From positions 4,898,001-4,962,000 of the forward strand of contig NZ_CP011773.1 of NCBI RefSeq assembly GCF_001021385.1: 64,000 nt of DNA. The letters run 5' to 3'. The notes below the pieces were generated by a model, which had not been told where the DNA came from, did not search any database, and was given only the letters and a program-made list of their open reading frames with translations. The DNA comes from Mycobacterium sp. EPa45. GTDB lineage: Bacteria; Actinomycetota; Actinomycetes; Mycobacteriales; Mycobacteriaceae. This document shows positions 25,402 to 34,296 of this stretch, piece after piece (the first letter of the stretch is position 1; each line of letters begins with the position of its first letter). A program made the translations under genes and the position numbers.

Positions 25402-26536
25402 AGAGCGCGGCGCCGCCCCACGCATGGCGATCGTTCATGAACGACTCACTGAAATCGCAGGATCCGAATTCGTCACCGAACAGCTGGCGTACGAATGGCC
25501 AACCGCATCGATTCGCATCCCGATAGTGGATCCGAGGGCCCGCATCAGCTTCGCAGACCGCGTCGAGACCGGCGGCCTTTCGACCGCCTATCGCCTCTTG
25601 GGATATCGGACCTATGCGCCGCTGCTGCCGCTGGTTCCGCGGTGGCTCCGCCGGCTCGACTTCGCCAGTGCGGATGCGGTCATCATCAGTCACCACGCCT
25701 TCGCGATCGGTGCGGCACGGGCCGCCGGAACGCGACCGACGATCGCCTACGTCCACTCGCCAGCACGTTGGGCCTGGGACTCGACGATGCGCGAAGCCGA
25801 GGCCGATTCGTTGCCCGGTAAGGCCGCATTGAACGTGCTGTCGAGACAGGCGATCAAGAACGAGCTCCAGTCTTGCGGCAAGCTCACCACTGTCGTCGCA
25901 AACAGCAGGGCGGTCGCCGAGCGGATCGCTCGAAACTGGGGCCGGGAGGCCACCGTCGTCCACCCTCCGGTTGACACGGAGTTCTACACGCCGGATGCCG
26001 ACGAGCCGGTCGGCGACTTCTTTTTGTTGGCCGGCCGCCTGGTGCCGTACAAACGCCCCGAGATAGCGATCAAGGCCGCCGCGGCCGCCAAGGTGAGGCT
26101 CATCGTGGCCGGCGGCAGCCGAAAGTTCGACCATTACAGGCAGATTGCCGGTGATACTGATATCACGTTCTTGGGTAGGGTGTCCGATGACGAACTGCGC
26201 AGCCTGCAGCGGCGTGCTCTGGCTTGCCTGCTGCCGGGTGAAGAGGACTTCGGCATCGTTCCTGTCGAAGCCATGGCGTGCGGCACACCGGTTGTGGCGC
26301 TGGGTGTCGGTGGTGCGTGCGACAGCGTCGTCGACGGTGTGACCGGAGTGCTGGTCCGCGGCGACGACGACGCGTCGGTCATCGACGCGTTCGCCAGTAC
26401 TCTGGCCGAATTCGACCGCAAGTCATTCGACTCGGCAGAGATCCGTCGGCATGCCGAGGGCTTTTCACGCGCCGAGTTCCGGCGCAAGATGCGCGAGGTC
26501 GTCGACCGAACCCTGACCGCATATCAGGGAAGCTGA
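25388..26536 (+). CDS. GT4 family glycosyltransferase
   Basis: The ATG at 25388 is 7 bases after GAGGGTGAGG and gives 382 residues; it lies inside the end of the Wzz-like gene. MAIVHERLTEIAGSEFVTEQ opens the first Rossmann domain. AYVHSPARWAWDS is the acceptor-side motif common in GT4 mannosyltransferases of O-antigen clusters, LLAGRLVPYKRPEIAIKAAA starts the donor domain, and GEEDFGIVPVEAMACGTPVV holds the E-x7-E nucleotide-sugar motif. The donor sugar cannot be read from sequence. It acts on the cytosolic face on a lipid-linked sugar. The flippase-like gene follows after 7 bases. Confidence 0.88.
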   Translation: MTKPEERGAAPRMAIVHERLTEIAGSEFVTEQLAYEWPTASIRIPIVDPRARISFADRVETGGLSTAYRLLGYRTYAPLLPLVPRWLRRLDFASADAVIISHHAFAIGAARAAGTRPTIAYVHSPARWAWDSTMREAEADSLPGKAALNVLSRQAIKNELQSCGKLTTVVANSRAVAERIARNWGREATVVHPPVDTEFYTPDADEPVGDFFLLAGRLVPYKRPEIAIKAAAAAKVRLIVAGGSRKFDHYRQIAGDTDITFLGRVSDDELRSLQRRALACLLPGEEDFGIVPVEAMACGTPVVALGVGGACDSVVDGVTGVLVRGDDDASVIDAFASTLAEFDRKSFDSAEIRRHAEGFSRAEFRRKMREVVDRTLTAYQGS

Positions 26537-26543
26537 CACCGGA

Positions 26544-27698
26544 ATGCCCAATCGCAAACACGTGCAGGCCGTGGTCCAAGTGATGGCGGGCCTGGCCCTC
26601 AATGTGTTTCCCGCAATGTTCATCGCGGTCTACGCGCGGATGGCGCCGATCGAAAACCAGGGGTTCCTCGCGGTGGCTCTCGCCGTCGGCGTTTACGTGG
26701 CGCAGCTGTTCAACGCCTTCATCGTGGAAGGCAGACTGGCGACTCCCGAGGCAGATCACGATCTGTGCCTTCCGAACTGGACGGCCGCTCTGGCCCTCGT
26801 GTCGGGCGGCCTGCTGATATTCGGGCCGCCGGTCGCCCATCCCGCGGTGCTGATGCTCAGCTCGATCGGCATCATGACGGGCCTGCTTATGTCGCGGTCC
26901 ATCGGCGTGGTCACCGGTCGCTGGCAGACGGAGGCGCTCTCGGCCGGACTCTTGAGCGTGGCCAGCTTGGCCGCTCTCTATCTAGCCCAGATCCACAATG
27001 ACAACTGTGTTCGGGTCCTTGCACTCGGCGCGGTTGTCGCCATCGGAATTCGCTATTGGCCCCGTACCGCCCTACAGGGTCTCATGCTGCCCTCGGATGT
27101 TCGCCGGGCGAGCTGGGTCACCGGCGAGACCGCCGTGGTCGGCGCGGTTCAACCGGCCATCACCTCGGTCGTGCTAGTTCTGCTGGGACCCGCTGCGTCC
27201 GTGGCATTCCGCGTCATCTCAACCATGTCCGGGGCCCTCGAGCCGATCCTGGCCTATGGGAGGTATCGACTGCTGGCCCACGGGCACAAGGGTGAAGTAG
27301 CGATTGTCGCCGTCATCTTCTCGGCGGGTCTCGCCGCCGTCCTCGCGGTCGCGTTCTCCGGCCTGGGCCAGCTGGTGTTCGGCACGGCGTGGGCCAACGT
27401 GGGTGCCGTTGCGTTGCTCCTCGCCTGCGTGTGGAAGGGCTTCATGCTGCTGTCGACCGTGCCGTTCGCGGCCCTCCGCAAGGCCGGCGAGACGGCGCAG
27501 GTCTTCTGGATTCGCGCGACCAGCACCGTGATCTACCTGATCATCGGTCTGACAGCGGTCGTCATCTGGCGGTCCAACACCGCGATCTTCCTGGGCTTCG
27601 CTCTTGCCGAGATGGCAACGGCCGTGGTCTATCACCGGGCCGCAGTCCGCGGTGCGCCCGACTACCAGGTTCGGCTTCGTCGGCCGCAGCGCCGATGA
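26544..27698 (+). CDS. Wzx-like polysaccharide flippase
   Basis: A 384-residue integral membrane protein with about ten to twelve hydrophobic segments and few charged residues between them. Features such as an early Arg/Glu pair (IEGRLATPEADHD), the SVAFRVISTMSGALEPILAYGR segment and the basic tail fit MOP/oligosaccharide flippases, although it is shorter than most. It would turn the lipid-linked repeat unit across the membrane. The call leans on position: GT4 upstream, polymerase downstream, with an ATGA overlap to the latter. It could alternatively be another polysaccharide transporter. Confidence 0.6.
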   Translation: MPNRKHVQAVVQVMAGLALNVFPAMFIAVYARMAPIENQGFLAVALAVGVYVAQLFNAFIVEGRLATPEADHDLCLPNWTAALALVSGGLLIFGPPVAHPAVLMLSSIGIMTGLLMSRSIGVVTGRWQTEALSAGLLSVASLAALYLAQIHNDNCVRVLALGAVVAIGIRYWPRTALQGLMLPSDVRRASWVTGETAVVGAVQPAITSVVLVLLGPAASVAFRVISTMSGALEPILAYGRYRLLAHGHKGEVAIVAVIFSAGLAAVLAVAFSGLGQLVFGTAWANVGAVALLLACVWKGFMLLSTVPFAALRKAGETAQVFWIRATSTVIYLIIGLTAVVIWRSNTAIFLGFALAEMATAVVYHRAAVRGAPDYQVRLRRPQRR

Positions 27699-29032
27699 TC
27701 GACACCACCGCGCCCGCCCCGCCCGCCGGCGTGGGCTACTCCTATGCACCCGTTGTGGCTCGATGGTGGTTCAACCCGGCGGTCTTTGCGCTCGCCCCAT
27801 TCCTCGCGGGACTTGTGGGATGGTCAGTTTCGTTAGGGTGGCGTCACATCCATTCCGGACCAGCGTCCTGGGACAAACTGCTGGGCTTCGCCGTCCCCGC
27901 CCGGGTGACACCCGGTGGCGTCACGCTGCTTCTGTTGTGGTGGGCCGCGGTGATCTCGATCTCGATGCTCGGCTGGCGACTCGGCTCAGCGGGCGGGCGG
28001 TCCAGGGCCGGCTGGCTCAGCCTCACGACGCCGGACATGGAACGCCGATACTTCGTGTTGGTCACCGCGGTTGCAGGGCTTGGCATCGCGTACACCATCT
28101 ACCAAGTTGGCGGACCCACTTCGATTTTGGCGTCGTTGGCCAGTCAATCCGCCAATGACGTCTCCAACGCGATGTCCCAAACTGCCGGGGGACAAACCCT
28201 GCGATTCGCCACCATCCTGGCCGCACCGATCGGTGTTCACCTCTGGCGCCAGAAAGTCATTCCGTTTTTCTACATGGTGATCGCGGTTGGTCTGCTGCTC
28301 ACCAGCGCAATGATCTCCTCCCGATTGTCTTTGCTGATGGCGGGATTCGTCTACCTCGCGATCTTTGCCCGCAACCGCCCAGTACCGGTACGCGATGCCG
28401 GCGATACGGCCAAGCGGATCGGCATCATCATCGGAATCCTGGTCATCGGAGTCGGGCTCCTCACCGCCATGAACTACTTCCGCAACGCGAACTACTACCG
28501 CGAGGCCGGCGTGACCAATCCACTGGTGATGAACCTCTATCAGACGGGCGCGTATTTGACTGTCCCCACACAGGTTTCGCTGGGCGTGTCCACCGCGATC
28601 ATGAACAGCGACTGGCAGAATCCCGGCGATCCGATCACCTCGTCGGACGCCATCAAGCCCACCTTCCTGCAGTTCAAGAAGATCACCAAGGACAACAGCT
28701 GGAAAGATGCCAACGAGTACCACTATGCAGTGAACTTCGAACCCAACTTCTTCACCAATTCGGTGTTCGCCGACACCTACGCCGACTTCGGGATGTGGGG
28801 GTGGTTCTACACATTTCTCATCTACGGTTTCGCCGGGTTTCTCTTCGCCCGGCTGATCCGGTATGGCCCCGTGATCGCCGGCTCCGGGGGCGTACTGGCG
28901 TACTGCTTCTCCGAGATCTGGCGCATCCAGATCTTGAGCTACGGCATAGTGATCTTCTTGATGCTGCTCACGGTGGGGTGCTCGGTGTTGACCGTAGCAA
29001 TGACCAAGCGGCACAACGCACCGAAGGCGTAG
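27695..29032 (+). CDS. Wzy-like polysaccharide repeat-unit polymerase
   Basis: The ATG at 27695 overlaps the flippase stop (ATGA) and gives 445 residues with about ten membrane helices. A large extracytoplasmic loop, about residues 265-365 (from NYFRNANYYREAG to VFADTYADFGMWG), sits between the helices, as in O-antigen polymerases and ligases. RLSLLMAGFVYLAIFARNR resembles the region before that loop. Wzy proteins join repeat units at the outer face of the membrane. The stop is 3 bases from that of the convergent beta-helix gene. Confidence 0.72.
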   Translation: MIDTTAPAPPAGVGYSYAPVVARWWFNPAVFALAPFLAGLVGWSVSLGWRHIHSGPASWDKLLGFAVPARVTPGGVTLLLLWWAAVISISMLGWRLGSAGGRSRAGWLSLTTPDMERRYFVLVTAVAGLGIAYTIYQVGGPTSILASLASQSANDVSNAMSQTAGGQTLRFATILAAPIGVHLWRQKVIPFFYMVIAVGLLLTSAMISSRLSLLMAGFVYLAIFARNRPVPVRDAGDTAKRIGIIIGILVIGVGLLTAMNYFRNANYYREAGVTNPLVMNLYQTGAYLTVPTQVSLGVSTAIMNSDWQNPGDPITSSDAIKPTFLQFKKITKDNSWKDANEYHYAVNFEPNFFTNSVFADTYADFGMWGWFYTFLIYGFAGFLFARLIRYGPVIAGSGGVLAYCFSEIWRIQILSYGIVIFLMLLTVGCSVLTVAMTKRHNAPKA

Positions 29033-29035
29033 ACC

Positions 29036-30535
29036 CTAGCCGCGCCGAATGGTCATGCGCACGGACTGCCCGACTCCCGAAGCGCCGGTGAGATGCACTG
29101 GCGCCCATGCGGTAGGTGCACTGTCCCAGGTGATTCGGAGACCGTCGACTACCCCGTCACAGTTTTCGAAACCCGTGCACGGTCCCGGCTTGTCCGGTGG
29201 GTCACCGTCGGTGATCGTGACAGCCAGCCGATCGACAGCGAGATCGCCAACGTCGTTGGCCGCGAACGCCAATACCGCCCGGCTGTGCCGAATCGACAGC
29301 GCATTCAGTCGGCTGTGACTGGTATTGGCCAGGCCCACACCGCCGTTGCCGCCAGCCGACGACGACGCCTCGACAGCGCACGACCGCAGGTCGAACCCAG
29401 TCGCGCGTTGGTCGGTCAGCGATTCCGCACGTAACGACCAATTTTTGCAGTCGCGGATCGCCGCATCCTCGATCGCGACGTCGAAGTGAGTGAACCGAGG
29501 ATCGACGGCATCGTCGGGGCGGGCCAAGAGGTGGATGCCGGTCTCGCAGGAATCGATCGCCACGTCCGACATGTGCACGCCGCGTGACGCCACATAGTGC
29601 CATCCGACATCATTGCCCGGCGCGGCCGAATCGATCATCACCGCAGCACCGGAGTCGACTCCCCCGATGGCCAGCCCCGTGAGAGTCACCCCGCGGGCGC
29701 CGGCCAACCGAACGCCGTTGGCCTTCCCACCATCGATGGTCACATTGCTGACGGCGAACGAGTCGTTGGACCATTCGGTCAAGTCCGGGAACGAAAAGGT
29801 CTGCGCGGCAGAGTCAATCACCCGCTTGGGAGCGTAGTAGGTGACCAGAGCCAGTCCGTCGTCACCGGCGCCGACGGCGGTGTAACCGTCGACCCGGCCC
29901 CGCCTGCAGGCATTGAAGTGCAAGCCATCCGCCCGGGTGTTCTCCGTCCTCAGGCCGTCGACGCGGATGTCAGACGTCCCGATCATGATCACTCCGGCCT
30001 GTGGGCTGCCCCGAACCGAGCAGTGCGACAGCGCAACTCGGCTTACCGGGCCGTGACGCCAGCCACGGGAGAAGGGGTCGCCCACGATGCGGATGCCATC
30101 CCCCATCGAACGGATCGCGGGTCGCGCCCAGCGGATCGCGACATTACGCAACTCCACGTCCTCGGCCGGCCCGTGGACGAGAATGCCGTGGCCGGTGCCC
30201 GTGCCAGCGGCCCGATCGAGGTTGTCCATCAACAGCTCTGCACCGGCGTCGAATTCGACGGTCACTCTGGACAGGCCGCCGATGACGATGGCGGCGTCAG
30301 CCGTCGGATGGAGCTCAGCGAATCGATATGTGCCACTTGGGAAATACAGCGTGCTGTTGGTCCGCAGCGCGGCGACAGCTCGGCGAATCGCCGCCGAGTC
30401 GTCGGTGACCCCGTCCCCCTTGGCGCCGTGGTGACGGACGTTGACCGTGCGATGCACCTCGTGGCGCGCGAACGCGACGACCACTCCCAGTGCAGGCACA
30501 CCTAGCAGCAGGTGCCGCCTCGATACTCGCGCCAT
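29036..30535 (-). CDS. Tat-exported right-handed beta-helix (pectin lyase-like) protein
   Basis: A 499-residue protein beginning MARVSRRHLLLGVPALGVVV, a twin-arginine signal (SRRHLLL). The mature part opens with VNVRHHGAKGDGVTDDSAAI, the signature of Pectate_lyase_3/GH28-like beta-helices, and goes on with many short repeats such as ISHCSVRG-like and VSNVTIDGGKANGVRLAGA. Such proteins are lyases, hydrolases or C5-epimerases of polysaccharides. Beside a polymerase and glycosyltransferases it may trim or modify the exported polymer. The ATG overlaps the stop of the upstream GT4 gene by one base (TGATG). Confidence 0.78.
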   Translation of the reverse strand: MARVSRRHLLLGVPALGVVVAFARHEVHRTVNVRHHGAKGDGVTDDSAAIRRAVAALRTNSTLYFPSGTYRFAELHPTADAAIVIGGLSRVTVEFDAGAELLMDNLDRAAGTGTGHGILVHGPAEDVELRNVAIRWARPAIRSMGDGIRIVGDPFSRGWRHGPVSRVALSHCSVRGSPQAGVIMIGTSDIRVDGLRTENTRADGLHFNACRRGRVDGYTAVGAGDDGLALVTYYAPKRVIDSAAQTFSFPDLTEWSNDSFAVSNVTIDGGKANGVRLAGARGVTLTGLAIGGVDSGAAVMIDSAAPGNDVGWHYVASRGVHMSDVAIDSCETGIHLLARPDDAVDPRFTHFDVAIEDAAIRDCKNWSLRAESLTDQRATGFDLRSCAVEASSSAGGNGGVGLANTSHSRLNALSIRHSRAVLAFAANDVGDLAVDRLAVTITDGDPPDKPGPCTGFENCDGVVDGLRITWDSAPTAWAPVHLTGASGVGQSVRMTIRRG

Positions 30536-31644
30536 CAAGTCTGCAACTCCATAACGATTGTGTCCACGGCCGCGGTGAACGGTGCTTCCGACTGCCGACG
30601 ATTGACATACGACCAGCCTCTGGCCGCCAACTCGGCGCGGGCGGCATCATCGCCGCAGTACTTGCGCAGCAGCGCCGTCAGGCCCGGGATGTCCGTGGGA
30701 TCGAAGTATTCCGCCCCCACCCCGCAGGTTTCTTTGACTGCCGGGATGTCAGAGGCCACGACAGCGGTGCGTGAGGCCATCGCCTCCAGCGGTGGCAGCC
30801 CGGCCCCTTCACACAGCGACGGCATCACCAGCAGCTCGGCGCCCGCGACGAGTGAGCGCAACGCCTCAAACTCGAGCCGTCCGGCCAGGACCACCCGGTC
30901 GCCAAGACCGGCGGCAACCTGCTGCACGCGCTCGTCGAGCGTCCGCAAGGACTCCCCGCCACCGGCAATCACCAACTTGTGTGGAATCGAGCCGGCGACG
31001 TCGGCGAATGCCTGCAGCAGCATCGGCAGATTCTTGTGGCGCTTCACGTTTCCGACGTAGAGCAGGTACCTCCCCTGCACCGGCGACAGCGCAGGATCGA
31101 CGCCGGCGAACCACTCTTCGCCGACCGGAATCGGAGAGACGATCGGCGCGCACCGGGCCACCTGGCGAAGCGCGTGGGCGGTCGCCCTGGACGGCGTGAA
31201 AATTGCCCGACATTTGCGGGCATCGACGGTGAACATCGTGCGCGCGTAGGCGCGCTTCACCCAATTCTGGTCGCTGATTTCTGGGGGCAGTAGCTGAATT
31301 GTGTCGTGGACCGTGACGAAAGCGGCAATATCGTGGTTCCCGGGCTTCAACAGGGCGAACGGATAGGGATATTGCGGCAGCCAGATCGCCCTAGGCCGGC
31401 ACTGCTTGAGCGCGTTGTTCCAAACCCGCTGTTCATCGAGGGAATACATAGGTGCATTCGCCGGCTGAGTCACCACCACCTCGGTGTTTGCATCGACTCG
31501 AGGGATGGAATCCGCGTCGGCCAAAACCGCGAGTTTCAGGCCATTGCGCGGCAGAATTTCCGCCAGGTGTGGCAACTGCATTCGGATATATGTCCCAATG
31601 CCACTGGAGTTGATGTGGCGGATGTCGAACAATAAATCTGCCAT
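30535..31644 (-). CDS. GT4 family glycosyltransferase, second of the locus
   Basis: The ATG at 31644 is preceded by AAGGAG at 5 bases and gives 369 residues starting MADLLFDIRHINSSGIGTYIR, whose GIGTY loop is typical of GT4 enzymes. FVTVHDTIQLLPPE, FTPSRATAHALRQ, LLYVGNVKRHKNLPMLLQA and MPSLCEGAGLPPLEAMASRT (E-x7-E type motif) complete the fold. It resembles mannosyl- or rhamnosyltransferases of O-antigen loci. It is coupled to the beta-helix gene and divergent from the acyltransferase. An upstream TTG at 31668 is less likely. Confidence 0.87.
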   Translation of the reverse strand: MADLLFDIRHINSSGIGTYIRMQLPHLAEILPRNGLKLAVLADADSIPRVDANTEVVVTQPANAPMYSLDEQRVWNNALKQCRPRAIWLPQYPYPFALLKPGNHDIAAFVTVHDTIQLLPPEISDQNWVKRAYARTMFTVDARKCRAIFTPSRATAHALRQVARCAPIVSPIPVGEEWFAGVDPALSPVQGRYLLYVGNVKRHKNLPMLLQAFADVAGSIPHKLVIAGGGESLRTLDERVQQVAAGLGDRVVLAGRLEFEALRSLVAGAELLVMPSLCEGAGLPPLEAMASRTAVVASDIPAVKETCGVGAEYFDPTDIPGLTALLRKYCGDDAARAELAARGWSYVNRRQSEAPFTAAVDTIVMELQT

Positions 31645-31745
31645 ATCTCCTTCAACCCCTCGTGCCAACGCCTCGACTCAGATTACCGCCGCAGCGAGCA
31701 AACATTGCCAGTGACGTCCTACCAACCCGGTAACGGAAGGCCACA

Positions 31746-33056
31746 ATGGACTACGTGACCGACTATGCGACCAGTACTGCCGTGCGTAACCACGCCGTGG
31801 ACCTGTACCGGGTGGGCGCCCTGCTGTTCGTCGTCGTCGGGCATTGGATCGCGGCGTCGCTGACCTTCTCCGACGGATCGTTCTGGCGAGACAACCCCCT
31901 CGTCGACCTGCCCTGGACCCAGTGGCTGACATGGATCTTCCAAGTCGTCCCGGTGTTCTTCGTGGTGGCGGGCTATGCCAGCGCGGTGTCGTGGACCCAC
32001 CGAGACCCGGGTGAGTCGCGGCAGGCCTGGCTGCGTCGGCGGCTGGTCCGCCCGATCGGGCCGACGGCGGTGTACGTCGCGTTCGCGTTGGTGGTTGTGG
32101 CGGTGCTGAGCCGCATCGGGGTGACCGGTTCGGAGCTCGACTTCGGCGCCTGGGCGGTGGCCATGCATCTGTGGTTCCTGGGCATCTACGTGCTGGTGGT
32201 CGCGCTGACACCGGTCGCGGTCGCCGCGCATCAGCGCTGGGGCAAGTGGGTGCCGTTCATCATCACGCTCGCGGTCGCGGCGGTAGACCTGGCGACCATC
32301 GGTGCCGACGTGCCCTACATCGGCTGGCTGAATTATCTGCTGGTGTGGTGGGTGCTCTATCAGCTCGGCATTGCCTGGCACGACGGCACACTGTGCCGGC
32401 GCGCGGCGATCGCGCTGGCGGTGCTTTCGGCGATCGTGTTGGCTCTGCTCGTCACGGTCGGGCCGTACCCGGTCAGCATGATCGGCGTACCGGGCGCGAC
32501 CGTGAACAACACCGGTCCGCCCAACCTGGCGCTTCTGGCCCTCGGCGGCGTGCAGGCCGGCGTGGCGCTGGCGATCGCCCCGGCGGTCGACCGAATGGTG
32601 AAATCGGTTCGCGCTCGACGCATTCTGGCGGTCGCCAACGACAATGTGATGGCGCTCTATCTGTGGCACATGATTCCGGTCGTGATCGTGGCCCTCGCCG
32701 GGTATCCGACCGGTCTGCTGCCGCAACCGGAGCTGGGCTCGGCGGCCTGGTGGTGGTTCCGGCTGGAGTGGGTGGCGATCCTTGCCGTCGTCGCCGCCGT
32801 CGAGCTGGTGTTGTTGTGGTGGGGCCGCAGGTTGTTCTCCGCGCCGCTGCCGACATTTGGAGTCGCCATCCCGCCATCGCTGGGCGAGGTGCTGTTGTTC
32901 GCGGGCACCATCACGATCGCGGCGACGATCACGGTCTTCGCCACCCTCGGCTTCGCCCCGGCCGGGCGTGTCCCGGTCGCAGCGAGTGTCGGGTTCGCGG
33001 TGGGTGTGGCGCTGGTGGCGCTGGCGCCCGTCAATACGCGTCGAACCCGAGTTTGA
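31746..33056 (+). CDS. Acyltransferase 3 family membrane protein
   Basis: A 436-residue protein with about ten membrane helices. The N-terminus RNHAVDLYRVGALLFVVVGHW has the conserved Arg and catalytic-type His of acyltransferase 3 (OafA-like) enzymes, and VFFVVAGYASAVSW and LYLWHMIP are further family marks. These proteins move acyl groups, often acetyl, from the cytosol to sugars outside. Next to the polysaccharide genes it may O-acylate the repeat unit, though mycobacteria also carry such proteins for other glycolipids. It overlaps the convergent TauE gene by 26 bases. Confidence 0.8.
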   Translation: MDYVTDYATSTAVRNHAVDLYRVGALLFVVVGHWIAASLTFSDGSFWRDNPLVDLPWTQWLTWIFQVVPVFFVVAGYASAVSWTHRDPGESRQAWLRRRLVRPIGPTAVYVAFALVVVAVLSRIGVTGSELDFGAWAVAMHLWFLGIYVLVVALTPVAVAAHQRWGKWVPFIITLAVAAVDLATIGADVPYIGWLNYLLVWWVLYQLGIAWHDGTLCRRAAIALAVLSAIVLALLVTVGPYPVSMIGVPGATVNNTGPPNLALLALGGVQAGVALAIAPAVDRMVKSVRARRILAVANDNVMALYLWHMIPVVIVALAGYPTGLLPQPELGSAAWWWFRLEWVAILAVVAAVELVLLWWGRRLFSAPLPTFGVAIPPSLGEVLLFAGTITIAATITVFATLGFAPAGRVPVAASVGFAVGVALVALAPVNTRRTRV

Positions 33057-33753
33057 CCGCCAGCACCAGCCCGGCGGCACCGATGAGGATCCGCAGCGGG
33101 GTGCCTGGAGCGTGCCGCACGACGATCGGCCCCAGCCGTGAACCGATCAGGCAGCCCGCACCCAGTGGGATCACCGCGAGCCAGTGCACCGGCGCGAAGA
33201 CCGCGAACACCACTGCCGCGACGCAGTTCGCCAGGCCGAGCAGGATGTTCTTGGCGGCGTTGGCGTGGGCCAGGCTGTCGGCGCCGGCGTTGAGGAGCAA
33301 CGCCAGGAACAGCACACCGGCCGCGGCACCGAAATAGCCTCCGTAGAGCGCGATTCCGAAGATCGCGAGCGCCTCGGCCACCAGCACAGCACGGCGCCTG
33401 CGCCCGGGCTGGGGCGTACCGAGCGGCGCCACGATGGCCAGCGAGGCCACGCCGAGCAGTACCGGAACGACTTTTTCGAAGGCGTCCGCCGGGGTGGTCA
33501 GCAGCAGCACCGCACCGGTTGCACCGCCCGCGACGGTCAGCGGCGCCATCCGGGCGATGAAACGGCCCTGACCGACCAGTTCGGGCCTGGAGCCCCACGC
33601 CGAACCGATGCCGTTGAACACCAGCGCCACCGTGTTGGTCACATTCGCCGTGACCGGCGGCAGCCCGATCGCCAGCAGGGCCGGATAGGTCGCCACTGAC
33701 GCCAACCCGGCGATACTGCCCGTCAGCCCACCGAGCACACCAGCGATCAGCAA
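33031..33753 (-). CDS. TauE/SafE family permease
   Basis: A 240-residue membrane protein with seven to eight helices and the duplicated motif of the TauE/SafE family: GGLTGSIAGLASVATYPALLAIGLPPVTANVTN and later GGYFGAAAGVLFLALLL...AHANAAKN. The family exports or takes up organosulphur anions, sulphite or similar. The TTG at 33753 is the first usual start; a CTG at 33777, 6 bases after GGAGGA, would add LSALDAVT and has the better ribosome site, so the true start is uncertain. Confidence 0.85.
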   Translation of the reverse strand: MLIAGVLGGLTGSIAGLASVATYPALLAIGLPPVTANVTNTVALVFNGIGSAWGSRPELVGQGRFIARMAPLTVAGGATGAVLLLTTPADAFEKVVPVLLGVASLAIVAPLGTPQPGRRRRAVLVAEALAIFGIALYGGYFGAAAGVLFLALLLNAGADSLAHANAAKNILLGLANCVAAVVFAVFAPVHWLAVIPLGAGCLIGSRLGPIVVRHAPGTPLRILIGAAGLVLAVKLGFDAY

Positions 33754-34296
33754 GGTGACGGCGTCGAGTGCACTCAGTGCGGGTCCTCCCTACCGTTACG
33801 GACGGTCGGGCAGGAGTCTACGGATGCACCGCGGGGGTACCGCCGGCGTGGGCCCGGCGCCGATCTTTCCTCGGCGTCTCGTGCCGGACACGATCCGGAA
33901 ACATTCTCGCCCTGGCTTCAATTGAGCATCAGCGACGGAAGCGTTCCCCGATTCCTGCAACGTCCATTCACGTTCGAGGGCAACGGATTAGACAAAGCCG
34001 TTGCTCATCGATGAATCACTGCGGTATGCGGTGCCGGCGGGGTCGGTGACTCAGCCGGTGTACTTCCGGGGTGGGCAACTCCACCGATGAGATGATCTCC
34101 GACGCTCTATTCCGAGACGGAAAATCGATGCGCTGGCCGACGACCGGACAGTGGCGTGCCCGTTGCGCGGTCACACCTTTCGATATGTGTTCCGGCGCAG
34201 CGGCTTCCGGCGCCAAATTGGCGGTACGCAGTTATCCGGTCACCGCAGTGAGAGGTTCGATCCGGATCAGCATGCCGACCGCGTGACCGGATCACG
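33754..34296. other. Gene-poor gap with one degraded coding stretch
   Basis: This 543-base gap holds no intact gene that I can support. Bases 33781-34018 show nothing recognisable apart from a possible start site for the TauE gene on the minus strand. Bases 34019-34136 hold a frameshifted coding remnant, listed separately. The rest to 34296 has mixed base use and no clear reading frame. Confidence 0.5.
34019..34136 (+). pseudogene. Frameshifted gene remnant
   Basis: Two adjacent frames each read like protein: LRYAVPAGSVTQPVYFRGG from 34019, and GNSTDEMISDALFRDGKSMRW from 34074 in a frame one base away. Joined at about 34067-34074 they give one plausible domain, QPVYFR-GNSTDEMISDALFRDG, which I have the impression of having seen in oxidoreductase-linked actinobacterial proteins but cannot name. 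Beyond 34136 the similarity of style is lost. It looks like the 3' part of a decayed gene, with no intact start or stop. Confidence 0.35.

Noticed and set aside
34252..34266. GGTTCGATCC, resembling a tRNA T-arm
   Set aside because: The flanks do not pair into a T-stem, and no anticodon or acceptor arm can be folded around it.
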